Assembly (NCBI RefSeq): GCF_013178945.1
Contig: NZ_JABFDM010000012.1
Location: 129,242-181,647 of the forward strand
Source of the DNA: Bradyrhizobium aeschynomenes
GTDB taxonomy: Bacteria > Pseudomonadota > Alphaproteobacteria > Rhizobiales > Xanthobacteraceae
Length of the DNA stretch: 52,406 nt
Direction: 5' to 3'
Of the stretch, positions 7,314 to 15,416 are shown in pieces. How positions within the stretch are numbered: position 1 is the stretch's first letter; each line of letters starts with the position of its first letter. A program made the translations under genes and the position numbers. The notes under the pieces were generated by a model. That model did not search any database. It was not told the DNA's origin and was given only the letters and a program-made list of their open reading frames with translations.

Positions 7314-9002
7314 CTAGACCGGCGCGTCCGGTGCAGCGCGCGCGACGGGAGCGACGTCGCGCGCACGGAGCACGCCGACGGCATCGAGATCCCCGCCCTG
7401 CTCGGCATCGGCGAGCGTCTCTTGAGCCAGCCCGGCCACGTCGTGCAGGCCTGCAGCTCTTGCCGCGTGCCCGGACAGCGCCAGCTGCCAGCCTTTGCGC
7501 TGCGCCAACGCAGCCAGGCGCGCCGGCACGTCGGTCACGGTTCCCAGCACCGCCACTCGCGTCATCCGTCCCAACGCCAACCGTCCGACGACCACCTCGC
7601 CGACATGGACACCGATTGCGAGCTCGACGGGACGACCGATCTCGGCGGCAATCTTTTCATTGACCCGGTCCATGGCGAGATCGATCGCGCCAATCGCCTG
7701 CAGCGCATCACGGCAGCCTTGATCCGGCCCGCGCTGCTCGCCGAACACGGCAAGCACGCCGTCACCAAGGAAGCGATCGATCCGCCCGGCATTGGCTTCG
7801 ATGGCTCCGGACACGGCGCCGAAGATCTCGTTCATCATGAAGACGAGATCGGAAGCGAGGCGATCGCCCGCGATGGTCGCGAAGGCGCGAACGCGGATCT
7901 GGACGAGACAGACGGCGCGGCGCTCGCCTTGAGCGTCAGCCTGTTCGTTCACCTGCATCAGTGCTCCAGGGCCATCCACCAGGGGCGCGATGGTGAGCGG
8001 CGTCGCCGGGCGAATCTGGCAGGCCAGCCGTACATGCTCCGGGGCGCTCGAGCCCGTGAGCACGGCGCGCTCCTCATGACCCGGCGGCGGCAGCGTCTCT
8101 GCACCCTCCAGCACACGAACACGGCACAGGCCGCAACGGGCGCGGCCGCCGCATTCGGACCGATCGGAGAGACGGTTGCTCCTGATGATCTCGAGCAGCG
8201 TGGGACCGATGGCGGCCTGCACCGTCGCACCATTTGGAAAAGTGACGGCAACCTTTGGCGCCGCGAGCAGCGCAATGTGGCGGAAGACGACGATCGTCGC
8301 GCCCGCCACGAGCAGCGCGGCAACAGCGATCCGCGCCGACAACTGCAACAGATTGATCCACTTGCTATCGAGCTCACTCGGCCAATGCGTCACCTGCCGC
8401 ATCCGGTCCGCCATGGCGGGATCGCTCAACAGCCCGGCGACCGCCCGCCCCGACACCACGAAGCCCATCAGCGCCGCCATCGGGACGGCGACGGCGAGCA
8501 CGACCAACGCCGGCTGCGCCAAGCGATACCAGCGCCGGAACTTCAGCCAATGATGCAGGCCGAGACAGCCATGGACCCACACGAGCAGCAGCAGCGTCGT
8601 CTGGATCCACGCCGCACGCGGCCAGATCAGCGCAAGCGCGTAGAGGTAGTTGTCCTGAACACCGAACAAGGCATGGGCGACATGGGTCTCGACGATGTGC
8701 GGCAACAGCAGCAGCGGGATCGCCAATCCTGTGACGAGCTGAATCAGCTCCCACGCCGGCAGCCGCCAGCTGCTGCGCTGGATCGTCTTTGCCACCGCAA
8801 GCACGGCATGCGCCAGCAACGCTGCCAGCAGCACGATCATCCCGGGCCAAGACCGCGTCAGCACAAGCCGCCACTCCTGCACCTCGTCCATCGCCTCGAG
8901 ACTGAACAGACCCACCGCGTGATTGAGAAAATGCGTGGCGGCGAATGCGAACAGGATGAGCCCCGACAGGAGGCGAATGTTTTGGGTCGTCAAAGTGCGC
9001 AT
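7314..9002 (-). CDS. CyaC-like membrane protein: diheme-type 6TM anchor, 2Fe-2S domain, degenerate cyclase domain
   Basis: The ATG at 9002 gives 562 residues. An in-frame start at 9050 would add 16 residues before a clean first helix. Six predicted membrane helices (to about 252) hold many histidines in the first four (His24, 28, 65, 102, 107, 110, 144, 150, 151), as in succinate-dehydrogenase-like diheme-b anchors. A plant-type ferredoxin domain follows, with Cys284, 290, 293 and 328 (SECGGRARCGLC, then LACQI). The class III cyclase domain spans about 360-530. It keeps FLGDGVLAVFG (second metal Asp414), but the first metal Asp is Arg370 (IRVRAF for canonical ADIRGF). The GDTVN-type motif reads GTVTDV. 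The architecture matches Sinorhizobium CyaC, a redox-regulated adenylate cyclase. Catalysis by this copy is doubtful. Confidence 0.85.
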   Translation of the reverse strand: MRTLTTQNIRLLSGLILFAFAATHFLNHAVGLFSLEAMDEVQEWRLVLTRSWPGMIVLLAALLAHAVLAVAKTIQRSSWRLPAWELIQLVTGLAIPLLLLPHIVETHVAHALFGVQDNYLYALALIWPRAAWIQTTLLLLVWVHGCLGLHHWLKFRRWYRLAQPALVVLAVAVPMAALMGFVVSGRAVAGLLSDPAMADRMRQVTHWPSELDSKWINLLQLSARIAVAALLVAGATIVVFRHIALLAAPKVAVTFPNGATVQAAIGPTLLEIIRSNRLSDRSECGGRARCGLCRVRVLEGAETLPPPGHEERAVLTGSSAPEHVRLACQIRPATPLTIAPLVDGPGALMQVNEQADAQGERRAVCLVQIRVRAFATIAGDRLASDLVFMMNEIFGAVSGAIEANAGRIDRFLGDGVLAVFGEQRGPDQGCRDALQAIGAIDLAMDRVNEKIAAEIGRPVELAIGVHVGEVVVGRLALGRMTRVAVLGTVTDVPARLAALAQRKGWQLALSGHAARAAGLHDVAGLAQETLADAEQGGDLDAVGVLRARDVAPVARAAPDAPV

Positions 9003-9177
9003 GTCATGACTGGCGAAAAGGCAGAGCTCGAGATCAAGCGGGCGTGTCACTGCGGTAGCGGCTGAGACCGGTCAACTCAAGCACCGGCAGAGCCGTTTCG
9101 ACCTATGTGAGGTCAGTCACGGTCGCCGATTCCGCAATGGACGAACCTCCCCGAGCGCCATCGTGAGGGGACCTGCC

Positions 9178-10902
9178 ATGACGACCACCATCGCCCGAAG
9201 CCCGCTGGGAGCCGCGCTCCGCGCCTGCTTCCCCGCGCTCACCGCGACCTTCGTGCTCAGCCTCTTCATCAATGCGAGCATGCTCGCCTCGCCGCTCTAC
9301 TCCATGCAGGTCTACGACCGCGTGCTCACCAGCCGCAATCTCGGCACGCTGGTGATGCTGACCCTGATCGTCGGCGTTTTCCTGGTGCTGTACGGGATCC
9401 TCGAATTCGCCCGCTCCGGCGTCTTGGCGCGCGCCGGCGTGCAGTTCGAAGGCACGCTGCGCCACCCGCTGTTCGAGACGATGATGAAGGCCGAGCTGTC
9501 GCCGCGGCACCGTTTCGGCCAGCAGATCATCCGCGACGCCGAGACGATCCGCGACTGCATCTCCAGCGGCACCGCCGCGATCGCCTGCGACCTGCCGTGG
9601 ACGCCGGTGTTCGTCGCGCTGTGCTTCCTGCAGCACGCTTATCTCGGCGTCCTTTCGCTGCTCGGCGCCATCGTGCTGTTCTCGCTGGCGCTGTTCACCG
9701 AGTTCTACACGCGCGCCAGTGTCGAGCGCACCAATGCGCTGGCGAACGAGGCCTCGCGCTTCGTCGCGGCGGCCTTGCGCAACGGTGAAGTCGTGCGCGG
9801 CCTCGGCATGGGCGACATCGTGATGGATCGCTGGAGCTGCCGGCAGTCGGCGATGGTCGATGCCCACAGCACGCTGGTCGAGCGTGGCGCGGCGATGCAC
9901 TCCGTGACCAAATTCGCGCGCATGGCGGTGCAGACCTCGCTGCTCTGCATCGGCGCTTGGCTCGCCATCGAGCAGCAGATCTCGCCCGGCGCAATGATGG
10001 CGACGTCGATCATCATGGGCCGCGCGCTGGCGCCGGTCGAGCAGGTCGTCGGCCAGTGGAAGCGCATCGTCGCCTTCCGCTCTGCCTATCGGCGCCTCGA
10101 GGAACTGTTCCATGCCCTCCCCGTCACGGCAGCCCCCACGGCCCTGCCGACGCCGCGCGGCGACATCGACGTCGAGAACGCCGTGGTGTGGCCGCCGGCC
10201 GCGGGACGTCCCTCCGTCAAGGGCGTCAGCTTCTCGCTCAAGGCCGGCGAGAGCCTCGCGATCGTCGGCGCCTCCGCCAGCGGCAAGTCGAGCATGGCCC
10301 GGGCGATGGCCGGCGTCTGGCCGCTCCGCGAAGGCGTGATCCGCATCGACGGCGCCGCCTACAGCCAGTGGGACCAGAACCGGCTCGGCAAGCATATCGG
10401 CTACCTGCCGCAGGACATCGAGCTGTTCGCAGGCACGGTGGCAGACAACATCGCCCGTCTCGCCAAGGTGGACGAGGCTGCGGTCGTGGCCGCAGCCAAG
10501 GCCGCGGGCGCTCATGAGGTGATTCTGCGCCTGCCCAACGGCTACGACACCCCGATCGGAGAAGGCGGCGTGGCGCTGTCGGGCGGCATGCGCCAGCGCG
10601 TCGGCTTGGCCCGCGCGCTGTATGGCAATCCGCGGCTGCTGATCCTCGACGAGCCGAACTCCAACCTCGACGAGGACGGCGAGCGGGCGCTGGCTCATGC
10701 GATGGCCCAGGCCAAGGCCGCCGGCCGGACCGTGATCGTCGTCACGCACCGTCCGCAGCTTCTGGCGCATGTTGACCGCATCATGGTGATGGCCTTCGGC
10801 AAGACGCTGGCATGCGGCCCGCGCGACGAGGTGATCGCCAAGATGCGCGGCCAGCGCGTCGTCGTCGCCCACGACCGGGCGACGGCCAGCGCCGCGGCCT
10901 GA
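9178..10902 (+). CDS. Type I secretion ABC exporter, permease-ATPase fusion (PrtD-like)
   Basis: The ATG at 9178 has AGGGG seven bases upstream, and the product is 574 residues. It has no N-terminal peptidase domain. The membrane domain (about 10-300) opens with a PrtD-like segment (ASPLYSMQVYDRVLTSRN). The ATPase domain has Walker A GASASGKSS, a Q-loop in YLPQDIELFAG, signature LSGGMRQR, Walker B LLILDEPNSNLD and the switch His in VVTHR. Such exporters carry unfolded proteins out with an HlyD adaptor, probably the one at 5956-7302. Substrate is unknown. The following gene starts 39 bp downstream and may be cotranscribed. Confidence 0.93.
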   Translation: MTTTIARSPLGAALRACFPALTATFVLSLFINASMLASPLYSMQVYDRVLTSRNLGTLVMLTLIVGVFLVLYGILEFARSGVLARAGVQFEGTLRHPLFETMMKAELSPRHRFGQQIIRDAETIRDCISSGTAAIACDLPWTPVFVALCFLQHAYLGVLSLLGAIVLFSLALFTEFYTRASVERTNALANEASRFVAAALRNGEVVRGLGMGDIVMDRWSCRQSAMVDAHSTLVERGAAMHSVTKFARMAVQTSLLCIGAWLAIEQQISPGAMMATSIIMGRALAPVEQVVGQWKRIVAFRSAYRRLEELFHALPVTAAPTALPTPRGDIDVENAVVWPPAAGRPSVKGVSFSLKAGESLAIVGASASGKSSMARAMAGVWPLREGVIRIDGAAYSQWDQNRLGKHIGYLPQDIELFAGTVADNIARLAKVDEAAVVAAAKAAGAHEVILRLPNGYDTPIGEGGVALSGGMRQRVGLARALYGNPRLLILDEPNSNLDEDGERALAHAMAQAKAAGRTVIVVTHRPQLLAHVDRIMVMAFGKTLACGPRDEVIAKMRGQRVVVAHDRATASAAA

Positions 10903-10941
10903 ACCAAGCGCAAACAGATCGCACACCGCAAGGAGCCCGCC

Positions 10942-11721
10942 ATGACCCAGCATATGTCGCCTTCCAGGATCATTCAGCTGACGCTCACAGCCGCCGTCCT
11001 GTTGCCGATCACAGCCTTCGCGGAAACACCGATGACCGCACGGCAGATGCTGGCTCACGCACAGAGCCAGGCCGTGAATGTCCCTGATGAAGTCAAGAAG
11101 CCCGAGCCGGACAAGAACGACAGGATGAGCGGCGAAGCCGTCGTGACGCCCACGGGTGCCAGCGCCGTCGCGCGCCCGCTTCCAGTGATTGAACCGCCGG
11201 CACCGATCTCGCCGCAACCGACGACGCTCTCCGCCCTGACGGTGCCGGTCGCAAGGCCCGAGCCAGCGTCGCCGCAGACCCGCACCAACTCACTCACGGC
11301 CGCCGCACCGTCGGTCGATCCGGTGAAGGCGCATGCCGCGCCCGCAACGCCGTCGGTCGCGACCGCGGCCGGCAGCACCCCCAGCGTGGCCCCGACTACG
11401 CCGCCCGTTGCAGCCGCGGCCTCTCCGGCAGCGGCCCCTGCGGTTGGCCCCGCCGCAGCGACAGCACAGCCCAGCGTGCCAACCACGATTGCCGCACCGA
11501 CCCAGGAGGTTCAAGCGGTGGCGCCTTTGTCATCATCAGCGGCGAGACCCGCCGATGCGCGCCGTCCGTCGAAGGCCGCCGCCCCCCCTTCTCGCATCGT
11601 CCACAAATCGTCGCCGAGATCGTCGCTCCGCAACGATGATGCGGCGATCGGCACCCGGATCTCGAACATCATGCGACGGCCCGAGGTGCAGGCGCTGATG
11701 TCGCAATATGGCCTGGAGTGA
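10942..11721 (+). CDS. Secreted Ala/Pro-rich low-complexity protein
   Basis: The ATG at 10942 has AAGGAG at good spacing, and the product is 259 residues. A Sec signal peptide (core LTLTAAVLLPITAFA) is followed by a short helical motif (MTARQMLAHAQSQAV). About 170 residues rich in Ala, Pro, Thr and Ser come next, probably a disordered wall-spanning linker, and then a basic region. It ends in a compact, conserved-looking tail (IGTRISNIMRRPEVQALMSQYGLE in two parts). No catalytic domain is visible. The position just after the ABC exporter suggests a periplasmic accessory of that system, but the Sec signal argues against it being the exported substrate. Function unknown. Confidence 0.7.
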   Translation: MTQHMSPSRIIQLTLTAAVLLPITAFAETPMTARQMLAHAQSQAVNVPDEVKKPEPDKNDRMSGEAVVTPTGASAVARPLPVIEPPAPISPQPTTLSALTVPVARPEPASPQTRTNSLTAAAPSVDPVKAHAAPATPSVATAAGSTPSVAPTTPPVAAAASPAAAPAVGPAAATAQPSVPTTIAAPTQEVQAVAPLSSSAARPADARRPSKAAAPPSRIVHKSSPRSSLRNDDAAIGTRISNIMRRPEVQALMSQYGLE

Positions 11722-11768
11722 CGACCGCGCGGTGCGGTATGCCGTCGAGGGTCAGCGCTCGGCGCGCA

Positions 11769-12161
11769 TCAGCCGGCCGGATCGAACATGCACTGCAGGG
11801 CAGGCTTGGCAATTCTGGTGAAGGTCGGTCCGATCTCGGACTGCTTCGGCACGGGCACCCAATCGGCCTCGATCGTCGGCACGCCGGTCTCACTGATGCC
11901 GCGCAGCAGGGCCTCGCGCAAGTCGGCATCCTCGACGACAGCAGCCGCATGGTCATGCAGGCAGGAGCAGACGGCTTCGGGGTGCGCCCAGCGTCCGAGC
12001 ATGCGAGGCGCGCATTGCCGGACGAACTCGCCGCGCAGGTCGGGCAATCGGGTTGCCGGCCGCGCATCGGCGGATGACCAGGAGAGGCAGGACAGGACGG
12101 CAAGCGCCGCAGCACCTAGTCGAAGAAGCATGGTGGACCGCTGGTCTCGTTGTGTTGTCAT
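11769..12161 (-). CDS. Secreted Cys-containing hypothetical protein
   Basis: The frame is 130 residues from ATG 12161, or 120 from the in-frame ATG at 12131, which also gives a good signal peptide (MLLRLGAAALAVLSCLSWSS). The mature part is about 95 residues with four Cys: FVRQCAPRM, EAVCSCLHDH and ALQCMFDPAG. This could give disulfides, and CxC with nearby His could bind metal or heme, although no CxxCH motif is present. I recognise no family. The minus-strand reading is preferred over overlapping plus-strand frames because only it has a signal peptide and a compact domain. It converges with the preceding gene. Confidence 0.65.
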   Translation of the reverse strand: MTTQRDQRSTMLLRLGAAALAVLSCLSWSSADARPATRLPDLRGEFVRQCAPRMLGRWAHPEAVCSCLHDHAAAVVEDADLREALLRGISETGVPTIEADWVPVPKQSEIGPTFTRIAKPALQCMFDPAG

Positions 12162-12722
12162 GTCATCTGCGTCGGGCCGGATGACACGATCGGGATGGCA
12201 GCGCTGCCCGCTCTCACTTCATAATCGTTTCACGTTTCATCGCGTCTGCGGGACAAGCAGAAAACGGTTTCGTGGCCCCACTGCATTGTTTCATGCCGTC
12301 CGCCTGACGACACAAACCACAACCAGAACGCGAGAATATACCAACGTCAAGCAAGGCGGGACGATTTCAGCGTTCCCCATCGGACTGGCTGCGCCGTGGG
12401 CGGTCGATTCCCACCGATGGAGAGCTTCTTAAGGCCCGTCCTGTAAGCGTGCTGCCAGGGAGGCCCATTTCAGCAAGCCGGCGGCGCATGCGTTGGGGAC
12501 GTCGTTGCTCCCTCAGGACCCGCATGGACAAGAACAGCACGCACATCCCCACGCCGATATCGCCAAAGCGCAGCCCTACCGCGCCCATGGCGCAACAGCG
12601 GGCAGAAAACGACGCCGGTTCGACGCCGCAGGGCCTGCTTCGGCTGGTCGGCTGCCACGACCCTGCCAAGCGCAAATTGCCTGGCAAGCCCGCGGGCAAC
12701 CGCCCATTGCTCGGCAAATCCC
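12162..12722. other. 560-bp region with little recognisable content
   Basis: The stretch upstream of the Cys-containing protein gene is AT-richer around 12,215-12,350 than the surroundings and presumably holds that gene's promoter. I see no tRNA, strong hairpin or long repeat. The only plausible gene is a 69-codon plus-strand frame that begins at 12524. Confidence 0.5.
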
Positions 12723-12733
12723 TTATTGAATGA
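12524..12733 (+). CDS. Possible small basic protein, 69 aa
   Basis: The ATG at 12524 has AGGA five bases upstream. The deduced protein is polar and basic, with no membrane helix (start MDKNSTHIPTPISPKRSP, end GKPAGNRPLLGKSLIE). It overlaps the end of the creA-like gene on the other strand by 11 bp. A minus-strand frame at 12470-12739 covers the same DNA, and neither has a recognisable domain. I give it weak support only because of the ribosome site and its location in an otherwise empty 560-bp gap. Confidence 0.3.
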   Translation: MDKNSTHIPTPISPKRSPTAPMAQQRAENDAGSTPQGLLRLVGCHDPAKRKLPGKPAGNRPLLGKSLIE

Positions 12734-13274
12734 AGTCACCGCACTTCTGAACTTCGCCGTCGTCCGCCTTGCCCCAGGGCATGACCGGGACCGACGACGT
12801 CGAGTTCTTCGGCGAGCCCTCGATCAGCCTGTCCGAATAGACCATGTAGACGAGCACATTGCGCTTGGCATCGCAGCCACGCACGATCTGCATCTTCTTG
12901 AAGAACAGCGATCGGCGCTGCCGGAACATGTCATCCGCCTGATCGAGCTTGCGCTTGAAGCGGATCGGACCGATCTGCCGGCAGGCGAGCGAGATGTCCG
13001 AGACTTCCTCTGCCAGGCCGAGCCAGCCGGCATAGCCTCCCTTCTGCGGGACAGTGAAATGGCAGGCGACGCCCTCGACCTCAGGATCATCAACACCATA
13101 GGTCGCGAGCTTGTCATTCGGACTCAGCAGCTTGAACACTGTCGACCGACGGAAGATCAGATCCGGCTCATCCGCGGCGGAGGCTGACACCACGGGCGAA
13201 GACAGTCCGATAAGCAATAGGAAAGCTAGGGTTTTCAGCCACAGGTCAAACCGCTTGGTGGCTCTGAACGACAT
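12723..13274 (-). CDS. creA: CreA family periplasmic protein
   Basis: The product is 183 residues from ATG 13274. The in-frame extension to 13361 adds non-conserved sequence before a clean signal peptide (LKTLAFLLLIGLSSPVVSASA). The mature protein carries the CreA hallmarks: DLIFRRSTVFKLLSPNDKL, VEGVACHFTVPQKGG, WLGLAEEVSDISLACRQIGPI, and the ending DGEVQKCGDF. Paired Cys residues probably form disulfides. CreA is widely conserved in Proteobacteria, but its biochemical role is unknown. There is no creBCD two-component locus beside it. It is divergent from the L,D-transpeptidase gene across 229 bp. Confidence 0.9.
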   Translation of the reverse strand: MSFRATKRFDLWLKTLAFLLLIGLSSPVVSASAADEPDLIFRRSTVFKLLSPNDKLATYGVDDPEVEGVACHFTVPQKGGYAGWLGLAEEVSDISLACRQIGPIRFKRKLDQADDMFRQRRSLFFKKMQIVRGCDAKRNVLVYMVYSDRLIEGSPKNSTSSVPVMPWGKADDGEVQKCGDFIQ

Positions 13275-13503
13275 GTCGGTCTCCGTTATACCGCCGATGG
13301 CTCGGCATACCGCCCATGTAGGAACACAAATGCCTGCAAGGAAGGCACTCCACGCCTCCATCTCTCCAATGCGCGTTTAACGCGATGTGAGGCTTTTCTG
13401 CTACGATTGGAACGAAACTCACGGCGGGCAGAAGCCCCAAGCTGGTGAACGCAGAGTCCGTCTGCGACACTAAAGACCAGATGGTTCTTGAGGATTTGCC
13501 GGA

Positions 13504-15261
13504 ATGCTCTGCGTTCGTGCAGCCGCCAGGGGGCGGTTTTATTGTGCCGCAATCGTTTCAGTCCCGCTTGTTCTAGCAGCGACATCTCAGGCTGACGCAG
13601 CGTCCTATTACTACTGGAACGATTCGCGGCCGGTCACCATCGCTCCGCCCGCGTTCCCGGCCATGCCCCGCAAGCCCAAAGTGCGCCACGGTCAGAAGCC
13701 GGTGACGATCGAGAAGGAGGCCGCCAAGCCGCAGGGGCCGATCACGATCGCGGTGTCGATCAGCAAGCAGCAGCTCAAGGTCTACGACGCCAACGGCCTG
13801 TTCGCGGAGGCTCCGGTCTCCACCGGCATGAAGGGACACTCCACGCCGATGGGCGTGTTCAGCGTGATCCAGAAGCAGAAATTTCACCGGTCGAACATCT
13901 ATAGCGGCGCGCCGATGCCGTTCATGCAGCGGATCACCTGGTCGGGTGTCGCGCTCCATGCCGGTGTGCTTCCGGGCTATCCGGCCTCGCATGGCTGCAT
14001 CCGCATGCCCGCGAGCTTCGCACCCCGGATCTATGGCTGGACGCGGATGGGATCGCGCGTCCTGGTGACGCCGGGCGAAGTGGCTCCGGCCAGTTTCTCG
14101 CATCCGCTGCTTGCCGCGCTGAAGGCGCCGCAGCCAAGCGCCTCGGTTCAGCCCGACGCCAATGCACCAGCTGCTACCAAGTCGGACAAAGGCGCCGCGG
14201 TGACGCCGGCGATCACGGTCGCAACGATCGACCTTCGCGCCACGATCGGCCATGGCGAGGTCGGCCGCTCCGCTGAAGCGATACCGGTTCAGCGCCAGAT
14301 GCGCACCGCCGATGCCAGCAACGCGAGCCGACTGCCGGGCGTGGCCTCTGACGCCGCGCCGAGCGCCGATCCGGCGCGACCGGACTTGGCCGATGTGAAG
14401 GCCAGCGTCGCCGAAACGACGACCGCCGACGCATCGAGCGCCGAGGCCAAGCCCGCCGATGCTGCGCCGGCACTGGCGAGCCAGCCGGCCGACAACGCGC
14501 AGGCGGCGGCACCTGAAAAGACGACGGAAGCGCCGGGCAAACTGGAAGCGACCGGCTCGACCGATCTCAAGCCGGTCGATGCCAAAGCCGCAGACTCCAA
14601 CCCTGCAGACTCCAAGGCCGCTGGCACCAAAGCTGCTGACACCAAACCATCCGCCCCAGAGATCGCGGACCAGCCTGCGGTGCCGCCGACGACAACCGCC
14701 GATGCGCCAGCCAAGCCGCTCGACGCGCAGGAGCCCTCCAAGGATCCGTCCCGTGTTGTCGCCGCACCGGACAAGCCGATCGCGCCCAAGCCCGAGCTGA
14801 AGCGCAACAGCCAGGTCGCCATCTTCATCAGCCGCAAGGATTCCAAGCTGTACGTTCGGCAGAACTTCGCGCCGGTGTTCAATACCCAGGTCACCATCGC
14901 CTCGAGCGACAAGCCGCTCGGCACGCACGTGTTCACGGCAACGGCCGACAAGGCCGATCCGGCGACCATGCATTGGTCGGTCATCTCGCTTCCTGCCTCA
15001 GCACGCGCCGCAGCAGCATCGGAGGCCACCAACAAGGTAGCCAGGCGCGGCAAGAAGTCAGCGGAGACCCACGCCGAGTCGAAGCCCGCCATTCTGTTGA
15101 GCAGTCCAGCCGAAGCGCTGGATCGCATCACCATCCCGGCGGATGTCATGGCGTGGCTCGGCGAGGCCCTGTCGACCGGCAGTTCGCTGATCGTCTCGGA
15201 TCAAGGCATCAACCAAGGCGAAACCGGCGAGGGTACGGAGTTCATTCTTTCGCTGCGCTGA
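13504..15261 (+). CDS. L,D-transpeptidase (YkuD) with long linker and degenerate second YkuD half
   Basis: The product is 585 residues. A signal peptide (1-33) is followed by a YkuD catalytic domain (about 79-200) with GVALHAGVLPGYPASHGCIRMP: His152, His163, nucleophile Cys165 and Arg167. A 230-residue linker rich in Ala, Asp, Lys and Pro follows (about 205-430), including repeated KAADxK-type units. The C-terminal part from about 435 (VAIFISRKDSKLYVRQNF, then KPLGTHVFTA) parallels the first strands of the catalytic domain (IAVSISKQQLKVYDANGLF, then TPMGVFSV) but lacks the HxxxCxR site. The enzyme would form 3-3 cross-links or attach proteins to peptidoglycan. The second half may bind wall rather than catalyse. 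It appears monocistronic. Confidence 0.9.
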   Translation: MLCVRAAARGRFYCAAIVSVPLVLAATSQADAASYYYWNDSRPVTIAPPAFPAMPRKPKVRHGQKPVTIEKEAAKPQGPITIAVSISKQQLKVYDANGLFAEAPVSTGMKGHSTPMGVFSVIQKQKFHRSNIYSGAPMPFMQRITWSGVALHAGVLPGYPASHGCIRMPASFAPRIYGWTRMGSRVLVTPGEVAPASFSHPLLAALKAPQPSASVQPDANAPAATKSDKGAAVTPAITVATIDLRATIGHGEVGRSAEAIPVQRQMRTADASNASRLPGVASDAAPSADPARPDLADVKASVAETTTADASSAEAKPADAAPALASQPADNAQAAAPEKTTEAPGKLEATGSTDLKPVDAKAADSNPADSKAAGTKAADTKPSAPEIADQPAVPPTTTADAPAKPLDAQEPSKDPSRVVAAPDKPIAPKPELKRNSQVAIFISRKDSKLYVRQNFAPVFNTQVTIASSDKPLGTHVFTATADKADPATMHWSVISLPASARAAAASEATNKVARRGKKSAETHAESKPAILLSSPAEALDRITIPADVMAWLGEALSTGSSLIVSDQGINQGETGEGTEFILSLR

Positions 15262-15416
15262 CGACCGACGAGGTCCCTTTTTCCGCCCCAGCCTAAGGGT
15301 ATCCCCTTGCTGGAACGCAGTCTGATCCAACGGACAGCCGTCGCCGTTCCAAGACCGGCTGGCGAACGTGGGTGCCTGCGTGCTTTTCGGGGCTGGCTCT
15401 GCACAGGGAGATTCTC

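Noticed and set aside
7299..9065. A 588-codon plus-strand open frame
   Set aside because: It is antisense to the CyaC-like gene, with low-complexity His, Arg and Gln-rich sequence.
9103..11217. A 704-codon minus-strand open frame
   Set aside because: It is antisense to the ABC exporter, which has complete Walker motifs.
12470..12739. A minus-strand frame of 89 codons after creA
   Set aside because: It overlaps the creA end by 17 bp, and its product has no domain. It competes with the 69-codon plus-strand frame, which has a better ribosome site.
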